Shown here: piece by piece, positions 9,075 to 19,117 of the stretch | Layout: the number at the start of each line of letters is the position of its first letter | Numbering within the stretch: the stretch's first letter is position 1 | From: Psilocybe azurescens | Taxonomy: Eukaryota > Basidiomycota > Agaricomycetes > Agaricales > Agrocybaceae | Assembly (NCBI GenBank): GCA_023853785.1 | Contig: JAJIRX010000354.1 | Coordinates: forward strand, 1-27,463 | Length of the DNA stretch: 27,463 bases | Direction of reading: 5' to 3' | Translations under genes and position numbers: made by a program | Notes under the pieces: generated by a model | Told to the model about the DNA's origin: nothing | Seen by the model: only the letters and a program-made list of their open reading frames with translations | Database searches by the model: none

Positions 9075-10866
9075 ATGGCTAAGAAAAATCTTAACCCGGC
9101 AGACGCTCATCGTATGTCTGTGCTATGGTGTATTGGAACATGTATTTACTTAAAGTCTTTCTTTCAGGCAAGGCTTTGCGCAAAAAGAACTCAAAAGGCA
9201 TAGTTCGTCTCCTCCAGTCTCTTGACTTGTCCTAATGAGGGGTCCTTGCAGTAGAACAAGGCAGAACGTTCTAAAGCACGCGACTTTGCTCTAGTGAAGA
9301 AAGACACTACAGGTATATAGCTCCTCAATTCTCTTTCTCTGGTTACTGACTTCGATACTAGATCTTGAGACTGCCATCAAGGAATTCGAAGAGAGTCGTG
9401 CAGATCCAGGCAAACTTGCCGAATTAAAAGCAGAGCTTGAAAAGATCAACAAAAAGAAAGCCGAATATGTCGAGGAACATCCAGAACAGCGGCGGCTTGT
9501 GTATCGACGGCGTAAGGAAGGAGAACCCGAACCTGAATTACCTGTTAAGAAGAAACGCAATCTATTCAACAAGAATGGGCTTCCTCGTCACCCAGAACGC
9601 AGTATCTATTATGATCCAGTAATGAACCCATATGGCGTTGCTCCTCCTGGGATGCCATACCTTGAAAGAGGTAAGTTGTATATGAAAGAATTCATGTGTC
9701 CTAGTCAACTAATCTATCTTTAGCTTTACTGCCTGGCGAGGTGGACAGTGACCCGGAAATGGATGGTATGTTGTACGCGTTACGAACATAGCCACCATCT
9801 GACACTGGACCTTAGATGAGGAGGAGGAAGATGACATTCCGCTACCTCAAGGTCTTCCTCCTGGCACCGAAGAAGTTCAAAGTGACGATGATATTCCAAT
9901 GCCTGACGGACACCCACCCGGTCAAGAATCAGACGAAGGTACGCATGGCGATCTATCCATTGCCACATCTGTATGTATTCATAATATACTAGACGATGAT
10001 GAAGTCATGTTGCCTCCATTACCCCCACTCATTCCGGTTGGGTTGCCTCCCCCCCATCTCCCGGGTTCCCACCAAATGCTGGCCCAAGTAACCCCTTCCT
10101 CCACCGCCACCACCGCCTCCTGGATTCCAAAATTGGAGCGGATTGATTCCTCCCCACCACCGCCACCACCAGGCTTTCAGATGGCTGCAGTACCTATATC
10201 ATATCCACCTCCTCCCTCGGGCCCTCCAGGATGGAATGCAAATATCTCCCCTCCCCCTCCAGGCTTCCCTCCATTTCCAAATACTTCATTCCCTCCTTTC
10301 CCCCAAATGCATTTCCACCGCCTCCTCCTAAATTTTTGCCCCGACACCAAAGTACTTCGGCAATGCAAGATCCTCTGTCGACTGTTCCTCATCAAACGTT
10401 CCAAGCGCATCGAGCGAGCCAGCTTGCACCCCCGCATCCTTCACTACCTCCTAATCCTAGCCAAAGTGGTGCTCCTTCTCTGCCTACCAATCCATCATTA
10501 CCACCCAAACCGACTGCTGCTGCAGAGCTGGCAGCCGCGACCGTGTTCTCAGCGCCTCAGCTCCGTAACTTTAAGAAAGAAGCCACTGCCTTCGTTCCTA
10601 CAGCCGTGAAGCGTAAGAAGGTGCCCGCTGGCTCTGCATCTTCCAAAGTCAATGCCGCGCCCTCGGTCGTCTCTTCTGCTCCCTCCGTCGATGATTCCGG
10701 GGAAGTTGAGGCTGCTCTTGCTCGTCCTGATCTCGTCAGTGCGCTCAAGAATCAGTTTGGGCCTGCTCCCGTGAAGCCAGCGGCACCAGCGAAGACAGAG
10801 AAGAATCCGAAAAGCGATTATGATAAATTTGTGGAAGAGATGGGGGACATATTAGGTCCAAAGTGA
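9075..10866 (+). CDS. WBP11-type pre-mRNA splicing factor
   Basis: Homologue of WW-domain-binding protein 11 (Npw38BP/SNP70), a nuclear proline-rich protein that binds PQBP1-type WW domains and acts with the spliceosome. Exons 9075-9111, ~9168-9202, 9255-9312, 9362-9670, 9724-9765, 9816-9938 and 9993-10866. The Wbp11 N-terminal domain is clear: MAKKNLNPADAHRKALRKK, NKAERSKARDFALVKKD, then FNKNGLPRHPERSIYYDP and NPYGVAPPGMPY. An acidic stretch (DDEEEEDD) precedes a long proline-rich region with PPPPGF repeats; the end KSDYDKFVEEMGDIL is the conserved C-terminal motif. The proline region switches frame four times, each at a C run (10049-10055, 10092-10095, 10152-10155, 10300-10304) one base short; restoring four C gives 493 aa and one frame. 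Exon 2 reads NSKGI where the family has ELKK, so that junction is unsure. Confidence 0.9.
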
Positions 10867-11561
10867 TATATGTATGATTTATACCTCTTCCGGCTTGGTT
10901 TAATGCTTTTACGGTGACAGTCCGCTATGTCCACTGAATTGTTTTTGCTCTTAAACACGAACGCCACTTTTTCCCGACTAGGAAATGTGTCTCCTGGACC
11001 GTAAATCCCCTTTGAAATGCCTTGCTCTTTCAGTAATATCTCTGCCTTCTCGGATGAAGCAATGACTGACTCAAGGCTACGGGTATTTTCCGTTTTGCTT
11101 CGCTAGTTAAATACATGATTAGACCCAGGTGATGGTTATCATCTGTACTGTACTAGGCCCAAATTCTGGAAACTCAGTCACTAAGCACACACCGACGCAG
11201 TGGCTTTTAGAAATCCACCATGCTTTTCTAATGCTCTTCCTTCAACCTGATCTTCTCGTTTGCATCTGCAAGAACGTAATATATTGGTATTCACATCAGA
11301 TAACAGTTAACTTCAGAAAGCCTACTTTGCCTAGCCAGCTAACGTTCGCTTTGGACGATGTTTCTCACGCCGTTTGCACGGGGCTAGACGCCGGAGGCAA
11401 TTGCAGAATGTGGGGAAGAGTTTGGCAAGAAATTCCACATATCCCAAGGATATCCCGCAACCATCATGTTCTAATCTCGTGTATCATGCTATATCTATAT
11501 AACCCATGTACTTGATAATCCACTTCTCCTTCTACACCGTCTAATCTTGTTGAAAACTTCG
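10867..11561. other. Intergenic between WBP11-like and F-box genes
   Basis: 695 bp. A frame open on the + strand (11129-11515) has no family features and unremarkable codon use, so I treat it as noncoding. CTATATAA near 11489-11497 lies about 65-70 bp before the ATG at 11562 and is a good TATA-box candidate. Confidence 0.45.
11490..11497 (+). promoter_or_regulatory. TATA-like box of the F-box gene
   Basis: Sequence TATCTATATAACC sits about 65 bp upstream of the start codon at 11562. Match and spacing are the only evidence. Confidence 0.35.
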
Positions 11562-12912
11562 ATGAGCTCGACAGGAACTGCAATTCTTCTCCGACCAAGG
11601 CCATATGCCAATTTCTCCGGAACCCTTCTGCTTCTCCCTTTACTGCCCCAGCCAAAGACATTGAAGCCATTGCCCTCCGAGATTTGGACAGAAATATTTG
11701 CATTTGCGTTTACGGGGTACTCAGGAAGGAGTGGAGCAAAACCATGGGCTTGGTCTACCTTGACCATCTGCAAGTCGTTCAATGTAAGTGCAGTTTCTTC
11801 TCCGTTTCCAATCAAGGAGCACTCACCCATGGAATGCCTTTTAGGAACTAATTCATCCTCTCCTTCATGCATCAATCAAAATTTCGAGAGTCAAAAACCT
11901 CGAATTGTTCTCCAACCAACTCCATATTGCCGACCGCAAATGGGACTCTATCAGACGGATACCTTATTCGACCCCTGGCAGATGGGTGCAGAGCTTGGAT
12001 CTTTCCGGCCTGGCGTTCGAAGGACAAGCACAAGCTGTTCTACTCGATGGAATTCTTACCCGTCTCTTTCCCCTGACTCCCTTCCTCTCAACACTCTCCA
12101 TTAATCCTGCTTTCGTGCTGAGCCGTGGAGCATTATCGTCGTTGGCCCGACGGGAAGGCTCCATCAATCTTCGTTCCATCTCTGGCCTCAGTTATGTTCC
12201 TCCTCTGAGCAACGACCCAGACGAGGATCCATTTGTGCAGCTGCTTAGGCATACACCTAACATCGAAACAATGGTCGTCATAGGTCAGGGACTTGACCCT
12301 ACCGAACTTGAATTCGGCTTTGAGACCGTAGAACTCCCTTCCATGATGGAATTCATACCTCTTTCTCTGCCCAAACTCCGAGTGTTGTCCATTCTAGCAA
12401 TGCACTCTTCCCCACTCATGCTCGCTCTACTGAATACACCTCTTCCGCGTTTGAGGAAACTGACCATCACACCTTACGAGGATGTCCCGTACCCCGCATC
12501 CTTAGCTTCTGAATTCATTACTACTCACGGATTCGGTCTGACCTCCCTTCTGTTATTCACACCAAAGTCGTGGCCGACAAGATTGCGTCCCTCTCCTACA
12601 AACCTGCTGACATGCGCGCCTGATCTCAACCACCTCTCATTGGAAAGTCCGCTCCCTGTGTTATTGCTTACTGAAAGACATGGTCTCAAGATTCTCTCGA
12701 TCCCCCGTCCCACGGCTGACTTTTGGAGAGTTTTCGAACGTCTTTTCCCTTTTCTTCCTAATCTCGCAGTCCTGCGTGCGAGGGATGTGCGCTGGTTGCC
12801 CAAGGGTATTTCGAACATGGCTCAAGAGGCCGGCGTTCAAGGAGAAATGAGAGAATGGAAACGACGCCTTGACCGACGAAAAATCCAACTCCTCGACAGC
12901 GACTGGCGCTAA
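11562..12912 (+). CDS. F-box-like protein
   Basis: Exons 11562-11783 and 11845-12912 (intron 11784-11844, gtaagt...tttag), 429 aa, no frame break. The N-terminal KPLPSEIWTEIFAFAF is an F-box-type helix (LP-E-I-W-EIF) followed, across the intron, by a second helix-like region with CKSFNELIHPLLH. The rest is leucine-rich without a clear catalytic motif (LRKLTITPYED, LNHLSLESPLPV, LAVLRARDVRWLP), as in the large basidiomycete F-box/LRR-like families. The C-terminus GVQGEMREWKRRLDRR is, to my recollection, characteristic of one mushroom family. Expected role is substrate adaptor of an SCF ubiquitin ligase, bound to Skp1; the target is unknown. The start is the first ATG (MSSTGTAILL). Confidence 0.75.
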
Positions 12913-13630
12913 ACCAGTGAGAGTCTTTTTTTCGTTTCGATTTTGTGCCTTCGGTTTTTGCTCCATTTTCAGTGGGCAATGCAACAGTATTCAAATTCCT
13001 CTGCCATGTTTTTTCGGTTACACCTTATGATGATGATTGTACTTGCAACTTGCTAATCGCTTCCTTGTTTCGTTAAACCCCTTCTCATTTAATCTGCTTA
13101 CCTTAATATTAAAATCCTGACTATGTGCAATATCATAGCATACATTCGACGTGGTGATAACCGTTTTCCAGGACTGATGCAATACCCTTCCATGATACCT
13201 CTACCGCTTTATCGCAGAACACCGAAGGATTCCAAAATGAAAAACAAACTTGAACATTTCGCCTGCGCAAGCGACATGAAATTCTGTGACTTTTGAACAG
13301 TGGCGTTTGCAAGGGCAAGGAAAATGCGCGCGAACCAAGTAGACATTCGTACTTGAAATTGGCAACGGCCGAGAAGTCCGAACGTCATGGTTCCTAACTC
13401 AAAGATCCTCATCAAATCCTTAGTCAACGGCCGGAGGGATAAAAATCGTAATTCCTGACGGGGAAAGGATATGTCGACGCGTTGGTTGATCACCGAAAGG
13501 GCGATATGACTCGAACTACGCATCTTCATATACAAACACAACTCCACCAAAAGAAACCATCTCTCATATCCCCCACTTCCCATCGGATTCCGAGGATTTG
13601 ACGCCAGCATCTTTCATCCACGCTACCGCC
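12913..13630. other. Intergenic between F-box and PhzF genes
   Basis: 718 bp; holds the 3' UTR of the F-box gene and the promoter of the PhzF gene. A minus-strand open frame at 13209-13610 has no recognisable features. Nothing else seen. Confidence 0.45.
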
Positions 13631-14644
13631 ATGTCTTCGAGTATTACCGCTCCTTTTTTATCTCGCGACGACATTCACGTCCTCTCCGTTTGGGGGCAAT
13701 CCAGCCGCGGTAATCTTTATGGACACATCCCTCCCCCTCGAAAAGATGGGCGGATATGCTAAGAACTTCAATCAACCAATGCTCTCCGTAGTCTCTCCCA
13801 CTTCTCTTCCATCGGATAGCGAGAAAACATTGGTGCGGTCTATCAGGTTCATCGCTCCCAACGGAAAACTCGTGCCAATATGCGGTCATGGGTTAATTGC
13901 GGCTAGTAAAGCTGTGTTCTCGTTACCAGAAGTCGTTGCCAATGGTGCGGATACTATCCACTTCAAAAACGCGCATGGTCAGACTTTGGGAGCCTTCAAG
14001 CATGAGGATGGATCTTTTGAAATACAGCTGCCTGTTACGGTCCCCGGAACTGTTTCGGATGAAAATAAAGCGAGGATAAAGGCGGCCGTCGACAAGGCTT
14101 TTGGCCGGAACGTAATTGTCGAGAACATCGTGAATGGAGGAGATGTTTATAAGCCATGTGAGTTGGAGTTGGCTTAGCTATAACACGAGATGAAGTGTAA
14201 TGATACGTTTTGGCAGATGTCCTGGTGCATTTGCATGAGAGCGAAGACTTGGCTGGATCGTCCGTGGATGCAAAGGAACTGGTAGGGTCCAATCCATTGT
14301 TTCGCACTTTCGGACAGGGCTGATACTCTCCGAAGGCAGCTACTGGTTTTATCGTTAATATTTTCACAACTGTATCACCTACCTCGGGTCAACTCTTCGT
14401 TTCCCGCATGTTTTCCCCCTCCATGGTACCAGAGCCGCATGAGGATCATGTTTGTGGATCGGCACACGGTGTATTGGTGCCATACTGGTCTTCGAGGCTC
14501 GCGATAAGCCCAGGAGAGGAATTCAAAGCCAAGATGGTCAGCCAGCGAAGCGGAGATTTGAGGTTGACATATCAAAAGGCAGAGGGTATATTGAAGTTGC
14601 GCGGAAACGTTGTGATATTTGCTTCTGGGACTTTTCCTCTTTAA
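13631..14644 (+). CDS. PhzF-family isomerase-like protein
   Basis: Member of the PhzF (phenazine-biosynthesis-like) diaminopimelate-epimerase fold; reaction unknown in fungi. Exons 13631-14157, 14217-14281 and 14336-14644, introns 14158-14216 and 14282-14335 (acceptor CCGAAG). Motifs: FTSSPFGGNPAAVIFMD near the start, PICGHGLIAASK, FVSRMFSP, EDHVCGSAHGVLVPYW and a closing strand region LKLRGNVVIFASG. The T6 run 13654-13659 carries one base too many; with five T the N-terminus reads MSSSITAPFYLATTF in frame and the total is 299 aa, the usual PhzF size. The position of the bacterial catalytic Glu (NLSET) reads NFNQPM, so Gln48 replaces it. The literal frame starts only at 13719 if the run is taken as given. 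Confidence 0.9.
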
Positions 14645-14837
14645 CTGATGTATGCTTGCTGCTTACGGAAGCGGTGTCTATAATATAAGAGACAGTGATT
14701 TCTAAAAAGGAAATTTTAAATTACTTAACTTCGAAAGAGCGGACGAAGTCCACTATTACCAACCGAAGGAATTGTACTACGGCATGATATTTATTATTTA
14801 CATCTATGTACTAGATTGCAACTATACATGCAAAATA

Positions 14838-14852
14838 CCTGCCTTCGGCAGG
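14838..14852. repeat. Perfect 6-bp stem hairpin
   Basis: CCTGCC-TTC-GGCAGG is a perfect inverted repeat with a 3-nt loop, 6 bp before the ATG of the small frame at 14858. GC-rich in an AT-rich setting. Confidence 0.5.
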
Positions 14853-14857
14853 TAATT

Positions 14858-15052
14858 ATGGCAAAGCAATTTAAGCAAACCACCTTACTTGACAAAGAAG
14901 AACTTCAACAAGTCATCTCACACCTTTCAGGAGTTTTTGACTGTGTAAAATACACAAGGCCCGCTTATATCACAGTCAGCCGGATAGAGAAAATCACATC
15001 ATTCAGCAAGGATCGTGCGCTCAAATTATTGACTTTGCTGAAGCCGGGATAG
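14858..15052 (+). CDS. Small hypothetical ORF, 64 aa
   Basis: MAKQFKQTTLLDKEELQQVI... to ...LKLLTLLKPG. I do not recognise it. Its composition is protein-like (amphipathic, Lys/Leu-rich, no low complexity), but there is no intron, no partner and no homologue known to me. It may be a chance frame or a fragment of an older gene that continues in the start-less frame at 15454-15609. Confidence 0.25.
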   Translation: MAKQFKQTTLLDKEELQQVISHLSGVFDCVKYTRPAYITVSRIEKITSFSKDRALKLLTLLKPG

Positions 15053-15123
15053 ATGACTGAGGCCCCGGATGTTTGATGTCCGTGAAAATCCCAAAATCTG
15101 CCTTAAAATTCGCAAGGCTGGTG

Positions 15124-15420
15124 GTCTCAAATCCGCATATCTGGATAGGGATTAGCATGTGGGTTTATCAAAGGAAAATTTTTGCGTTTTCAAGATTTTT
15201 GCACTTGTTTCCCATCTCAACACGTTTCGAGCCACGAAAAGTGTAAATTGGATTGTATGAAATCGTTAAATAGATACAATGGTATAAAATTTGAGATCAA
15301 CCTAGGCTTTCTGTGCCATTGACCCTCAAATCCGCAAGAATACGGACAGAGTTTCAAATTTTGGTTCTCGAATCTGCAAAAGGTACAAAAATTTGTCGAT
15401 TTTTGGGCCTCAAATCTCCT
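15124..15420. repeat. Dispersed CTCAAATCCGCA-like repeat words
   Basis: TCTCAAATCCGCAT (about 15124), CCTCAAATCCGCAA (about 15325), TCTCGAATCTGCAA (about 15365) and CCTCAAATCTCC (about 15408) occur on the same strand with irregular spacing. They look like diverged units of one repeat. Confidence 0.45.
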
Positions 15421-15650
15421 GTAAATTCCCAGTGTAGCCCTGGCATACTATAATGTCGAGAGCTCTTTGAAATAGAAATCTCAAGGCTGCCAACTGAGCA
15501 CCTTGAGACTGAGGTCCCAGTGACGAACTTGAAGCCGATTGACCATCTTGCAAAAGCCATCGAACAGGGATTCACATTTATGGGCAACATTGTGAAGAAA
15601 TTTGCATAATACAATTAACATATATTTTATCACTTTGAATATCACTTCTT

Positions 15651-17405
15651 CTACTTGACTTTCTCAAAGTCCTGCAAAGCATGCGAGACCTGTTTCTCAA
15701 GATCAAAACCCCAAACTGGTTCCCACATTCCCGCAAGGCGCTGTATCATCTCCGGGATATCATAGAGACCTGGCCCGTAGTTTTCATAAACCTTACCCAT
15801 CCTGATACTTCTTTCCAAAACCATGTTGGCACGGGGGTCTAATGTTGTTATATATTTTGAGAACATCCTATATTGAATGTTAAATAGAGAGACAAATAGA
15901 GCAAAAAAAAGAGTAAACACGGACATCGAGGTCGGCCTTTTTGACAGCTGGGTGGGCAAGAAGACGACAGAGAGCATAGGTATCCTCGAAACCTTGTCCA
16001 ACTCCAGCACCTAGATGGGGAGGCATGCCGTGTGCCTGTTTGTGCATCCTACATATCAGTAGAAAGTCATTGGCTCGTAGTGAAAGTGTGTCTTACTGCA
16101 TCACCTATCAAAACAACTCGGCCATTGATGAAGTCCTTTAGAGGCGGGTGTAGTGTGTGAATCGCCCATTTACTGGGTCGCTTGATGTACTTCAGCACGG
16201 TCAAAGCGTCATTCCCCCAATCGAAGAATCTGTCCATGACCTCTGCCTCTGAAGCGGTTTCAACCCAGGGATGAGGACGTTCAGACATTAACGTGCCATC
16301 CCCAACGGTATAGAAGGCTACTACATTGAGCTAGATTTCAATCCGTCAGAATGAAATCTCAAGCATAAGATGGTGTAAATGTACCATGGTGTCGTTCTTG
16401 ATAGGGAAAGTGATGATATGCTGTAAGACGGGAATGTGAGTCCTTTGCTAAACCTAACGGACAAGCTGCGTGAATTTACTTTGCCTGCTCCGACCCAGCA
16501 ATGAGGCCGACTTTTGATGTCTGTCTTAATCCCGTCCGCCATCAAAACGTCCATGGGAACCAAAGCTCGATAGGCAAAGGTCCCTGAGAATGCAATATGG
16601 TGGTCACCTGGGCCTATAACTGCACTGCGAGTGGTGCTCTTAATGCCATCGGCGCCGATAACGAGGTCGGTCTCATGAGTAGTGCCATCGGCAAAGCGCA
16701 ACAGCTGACGACCAGATTCTGCTTGCTCAACAGCGATGCAACGCTTATTGAAATGCATAATATTTGGATCCAATAGCGGCATAACTGCATCCAAAAAATC
16801 CTGGTCTACATATGTCCTTAGTCAGCGATGAGATTGTCTGTATACCGAGGCTTGCGTACCGATACACTCCAAGTCCTTGGTGTCCTTCTTCCCCAGAGGA
16901 ATCGGCGTACTGCCGGTGGTTAGGCTCTTAGGATTGATTGATGAATAATATGAGGACCTACATCAAATATTTTCTCATGATCTCCTGCACCAGCTAGTAG
17001 ATAAAATAGGCGCTGATTGGCATTAGGCTCGGCGACAGCTTTGAGGACAGCACTGAATAAGCCAAGCTTTTCTAAAGCACGAATAGCATTCGGCCCTGGA
17101 AGTGAATTAGAATGATAAGATCTTTTGTTAACGGAATGCAATTACCGAGGCCAACACCCGCCCCAACTTCGTGATAATGAGCCTGATTTCGACATAAGTT
17201 TTCAAGTGAGAGTGTTATAAACGTTGTAAGCCTTACTGCAGCTTCAAAAACATCGACCTTTATTCCTGCCTTGGTCAGACCGTGTGCACTACATGCGATA
17301 AGTGCGTCAGAGAGTAGTCCTGGCAGAATTGATGACGTACCAGGCAAGTCCGCACATTCCTCCACCGACGATAGCAACAGCGAAATCTTTAGTTGTAGAG
17401 GACAT
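15651..17405 (-). CDS. FAD-dependent monooxygenase, salicylate-hydroxylase-like
   Basis: Class A flavoprotein aromatic hydroxylase-like enzyme (NAD(P)H and O2 dependent); substrate unknown. Start at 17405 (MSSTTKDFAVAIVGGG). About ten exons with 50-61 bp introns: 17289-17340, 17183-17236, 17096-17145, 16910-16961, ~16801-16859, 16421-16479, 16331-16384, 16036-16096 and ~15868-15920. Motifs: VAIVGGGMCGLACAHGL (FAD Rossmann GxGxxG), VGAGVGLG, LVIGADGIKSTTRS (DG motif) and LIGDAAHGMPPHLGAGVGQG (GD motif), then PRANMVLERS. About 420 aa if one base is added near the A6 run 16793-16798 and one at the last intron junction (~15867/15921), where the frames do not join as given. Every other junction is in phase. 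Transcribed away from the FHIT gene; a TATATAAT box (minus) lies about 85 bp upstream near 17490. Confidence 0.87.
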
Positions 17406-18290
17406 GATAAAATTGAGAAATAGAAGCTGCTGAACTGCGATTGTTAAATTGTATACTGTCTTTCGAAAGCGTGGCTATTGAGCTATTATATACCATTGCC
17501 ATAGCCTAAATCATCCTCAGGGTTTGTAGTTCAATCGAGTTCTGACGGGTGCCGTGACAAGAATAGAACACATCCAACGTAAATGGAATGTGATATTCGT
17601 CGTATGACGGCTCTGAAGTATGATATCACCCTCCGTTAACGGTTGATGTAGTCTCTCTGTATGTAAGTTGGCTGACAACTCACTGAGAGATGACATGAAT
17701 GAATGGAGCGTCTATGAACACACTGCTGGTTGCTTTTCCCAATAAGTTCATAAGTTCTATGCGTTTGACAAAAGTTGTCGTCTGAGGAATCTGCCTGAGT
17801 ATGAAATTCATAAGAGGTGACGAGAATTGAGAGTTTCATTTCATGTCAGTATTGGACAGTCATGCACCCAGATTTATCCGGTAAAGTTATAGTCAAATTT
17901 TCGTGACTAGTCAAATTTGATAATTTTGATTGACTTGCGCATAGCGGAGCGCCACCCCAGAAATATCGCTCGCATATTTGTATTTAGACTCAAAAATTAG
18001 ATACTCTATTACTAAGTCGTATGAATGATTTATATTCATTAATTGACGAACATCACGCTTTTCAGTCAAATCATTAGTCAAATGACTGATGATTTAACTT
18101 TGGTGACTATGACTGACCTTATTTGACTGGCCAATGACTTGTCCAACACTGTTTCATGTTCGAGCGCGGGTGGAGAGTTGGAGAATCGGGCCCAGTTGTG
18201 TCGCCATGATGGCTTGGCAATTAGCTCAGCGGGGTCACAAATTGGAAATGTCAAGCCGGATGGATGGATAACTCTCGATAACTTTGTCCA
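17406..18290. other. Divergent intergenic region between monooxygenase and FHIT genes
   Basis: 885 bp; holds both promoters and the AGTCAAAT repeat cluster. A minus-strand open frame at 17636-17839 has no recognisable features. No gene seen. Confidence 0.5.
17888..18140. repeat. AGTCAAAT / TGACT repeat cluster
   Basis: AGTCAAAT occurs at about 17891, 17907, 18064 and 18076, its complement ATTTGACT at about 18121, plus further TGACT words, including the palindrome TGACTAGTCA near 17903. Far more than expected for 250 bp. Confidence 0.6.
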
Positions 18291-19005
18291 ATGACTCCTC
18301 TACTATTCTCCACTTTCGAAGTCACATCCCAGGCCTTCTACCGCGCTTCCTTGTCTTATGCTATTGTCAATCTCAAACCCATAGTCCCCGGTCGTAAGCC
18401 TTTATATATCTCGTATAATCAGAAACTCAGCAGAATCGGGAGCTCATCGATATCGTTGGACTAGATGTCCTCGTGATACCCAACAGGCGCGTCCCTCGCC
18501 TGACGGACCTCGACGGTGCTGCCTGAACTCTTCTTCGCCTAAGATACACCTGTGTTTATCATGGCTTCTAGATGATGAACTGGCATGTATGATGCGTTCT
18601 ATCAAACACGTCGGAAGAGTCATTCAGAGCGTGTATGGTGCAGACGCGTTGACTATCGCATGCCAGGTCTTCAATTTCTCGTCTCAGACCACAAGTCTCG
18701 AAATCCTTATACATTTGTTCCTGTTAGGACGGCAAGGCCGCTGGGCAGTCAGTCCCACACGTACACTTCCATCTCCTACCTCGCAAATCCACTGATCCAT
18801 TTGCCGAGAGAAACGACGAGATTTATCCAGAATTGGAAAAGACAGAGGGAAAATTAGCCTCGAATTTACAGAATGCCCACTCTTCGTCGCAATCATCCCA
18901 TCTAAAAGTAGATGCTGACGAAGATAGAGCCCTCGCACCCTCAAAGAAATGGAAGAAGAGGCCGACCACCTCAAAGGATTCTTTACTGAGGATAAATCTT
19001 CATAG
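18291..19005 (+). CDS. FHIT-type HIT hydrolase (diadenosine triphosphatase)
   Basis: Bis(5'-adenosyl)-triphosphatase of the HIT family, which cleaves Ap3A to AMP and ADP. Exons 18291-18393, 18465-18515, 18572-18666 and 18728-19005; introns 18394-18464, 18516-18571 and 18667-18727. Features in order: FYRASLSYAIVNLKPIVPGH, VLVIPNRRVPRLTDL, IKHVGRVIQSVYG, then DGKAAGQSVPHVHFHLLPRK with the histidine triad at residues 94, 96 and 98, and an acidic end. The literal frame runs past the expected stop; adding one C to the C3 run 18930-18932 restores the family C-terminus RTLKEMEEEADHL and the stop at 19005, 175 aa in total. The first 112 bp after the stop separate it from the convergent F-box gene. 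Confidence 0.93.
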
Positions 19006-19117
19006 ATTTGTGGTAACGGACGGCGAATACGCAAGCGAGGATGCGTCAGGATTAGAAAACGTTCGTATATGTACGTTTTGTTACCACCTTATGTTAAAGT
19101 CGGGATCATTCAGCACT

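Larger units (their letters stand above)
14645..15650. other. Gene-poor AT-rich stretch with small frames and repeats
   Basis: Between the PhzF stop and the monooxygenase stop. Contains a perfect small hairpin, one 64-aa open frame, four diverged copies of a CTCAAATCCGCA-like word and a coding-looking fragment lacking a start (15454-15609, ending FTFMGNIVKKFA). It may be remains of a decayed gene or element; nothing is firm. Confidence 0.4.

Noticed and set aside
10177..10437. Glycine-rich minus-strand open frame
   Set aside because: Shadow of the proline-rich WBP11 exon; Gly repeats are the complement of Pro codons.
11129..11515. 128-aa + strand open frame upstream of the F-box gene
   Set aside because: No family motif, no splice partner, and its end overlaps the likely TATA box of the F-box gene.
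12661..12994. Minus-strand open frames at the end of the first F-box gene
   Set aside because: Antisense shadows of an intact, well-formed exon.
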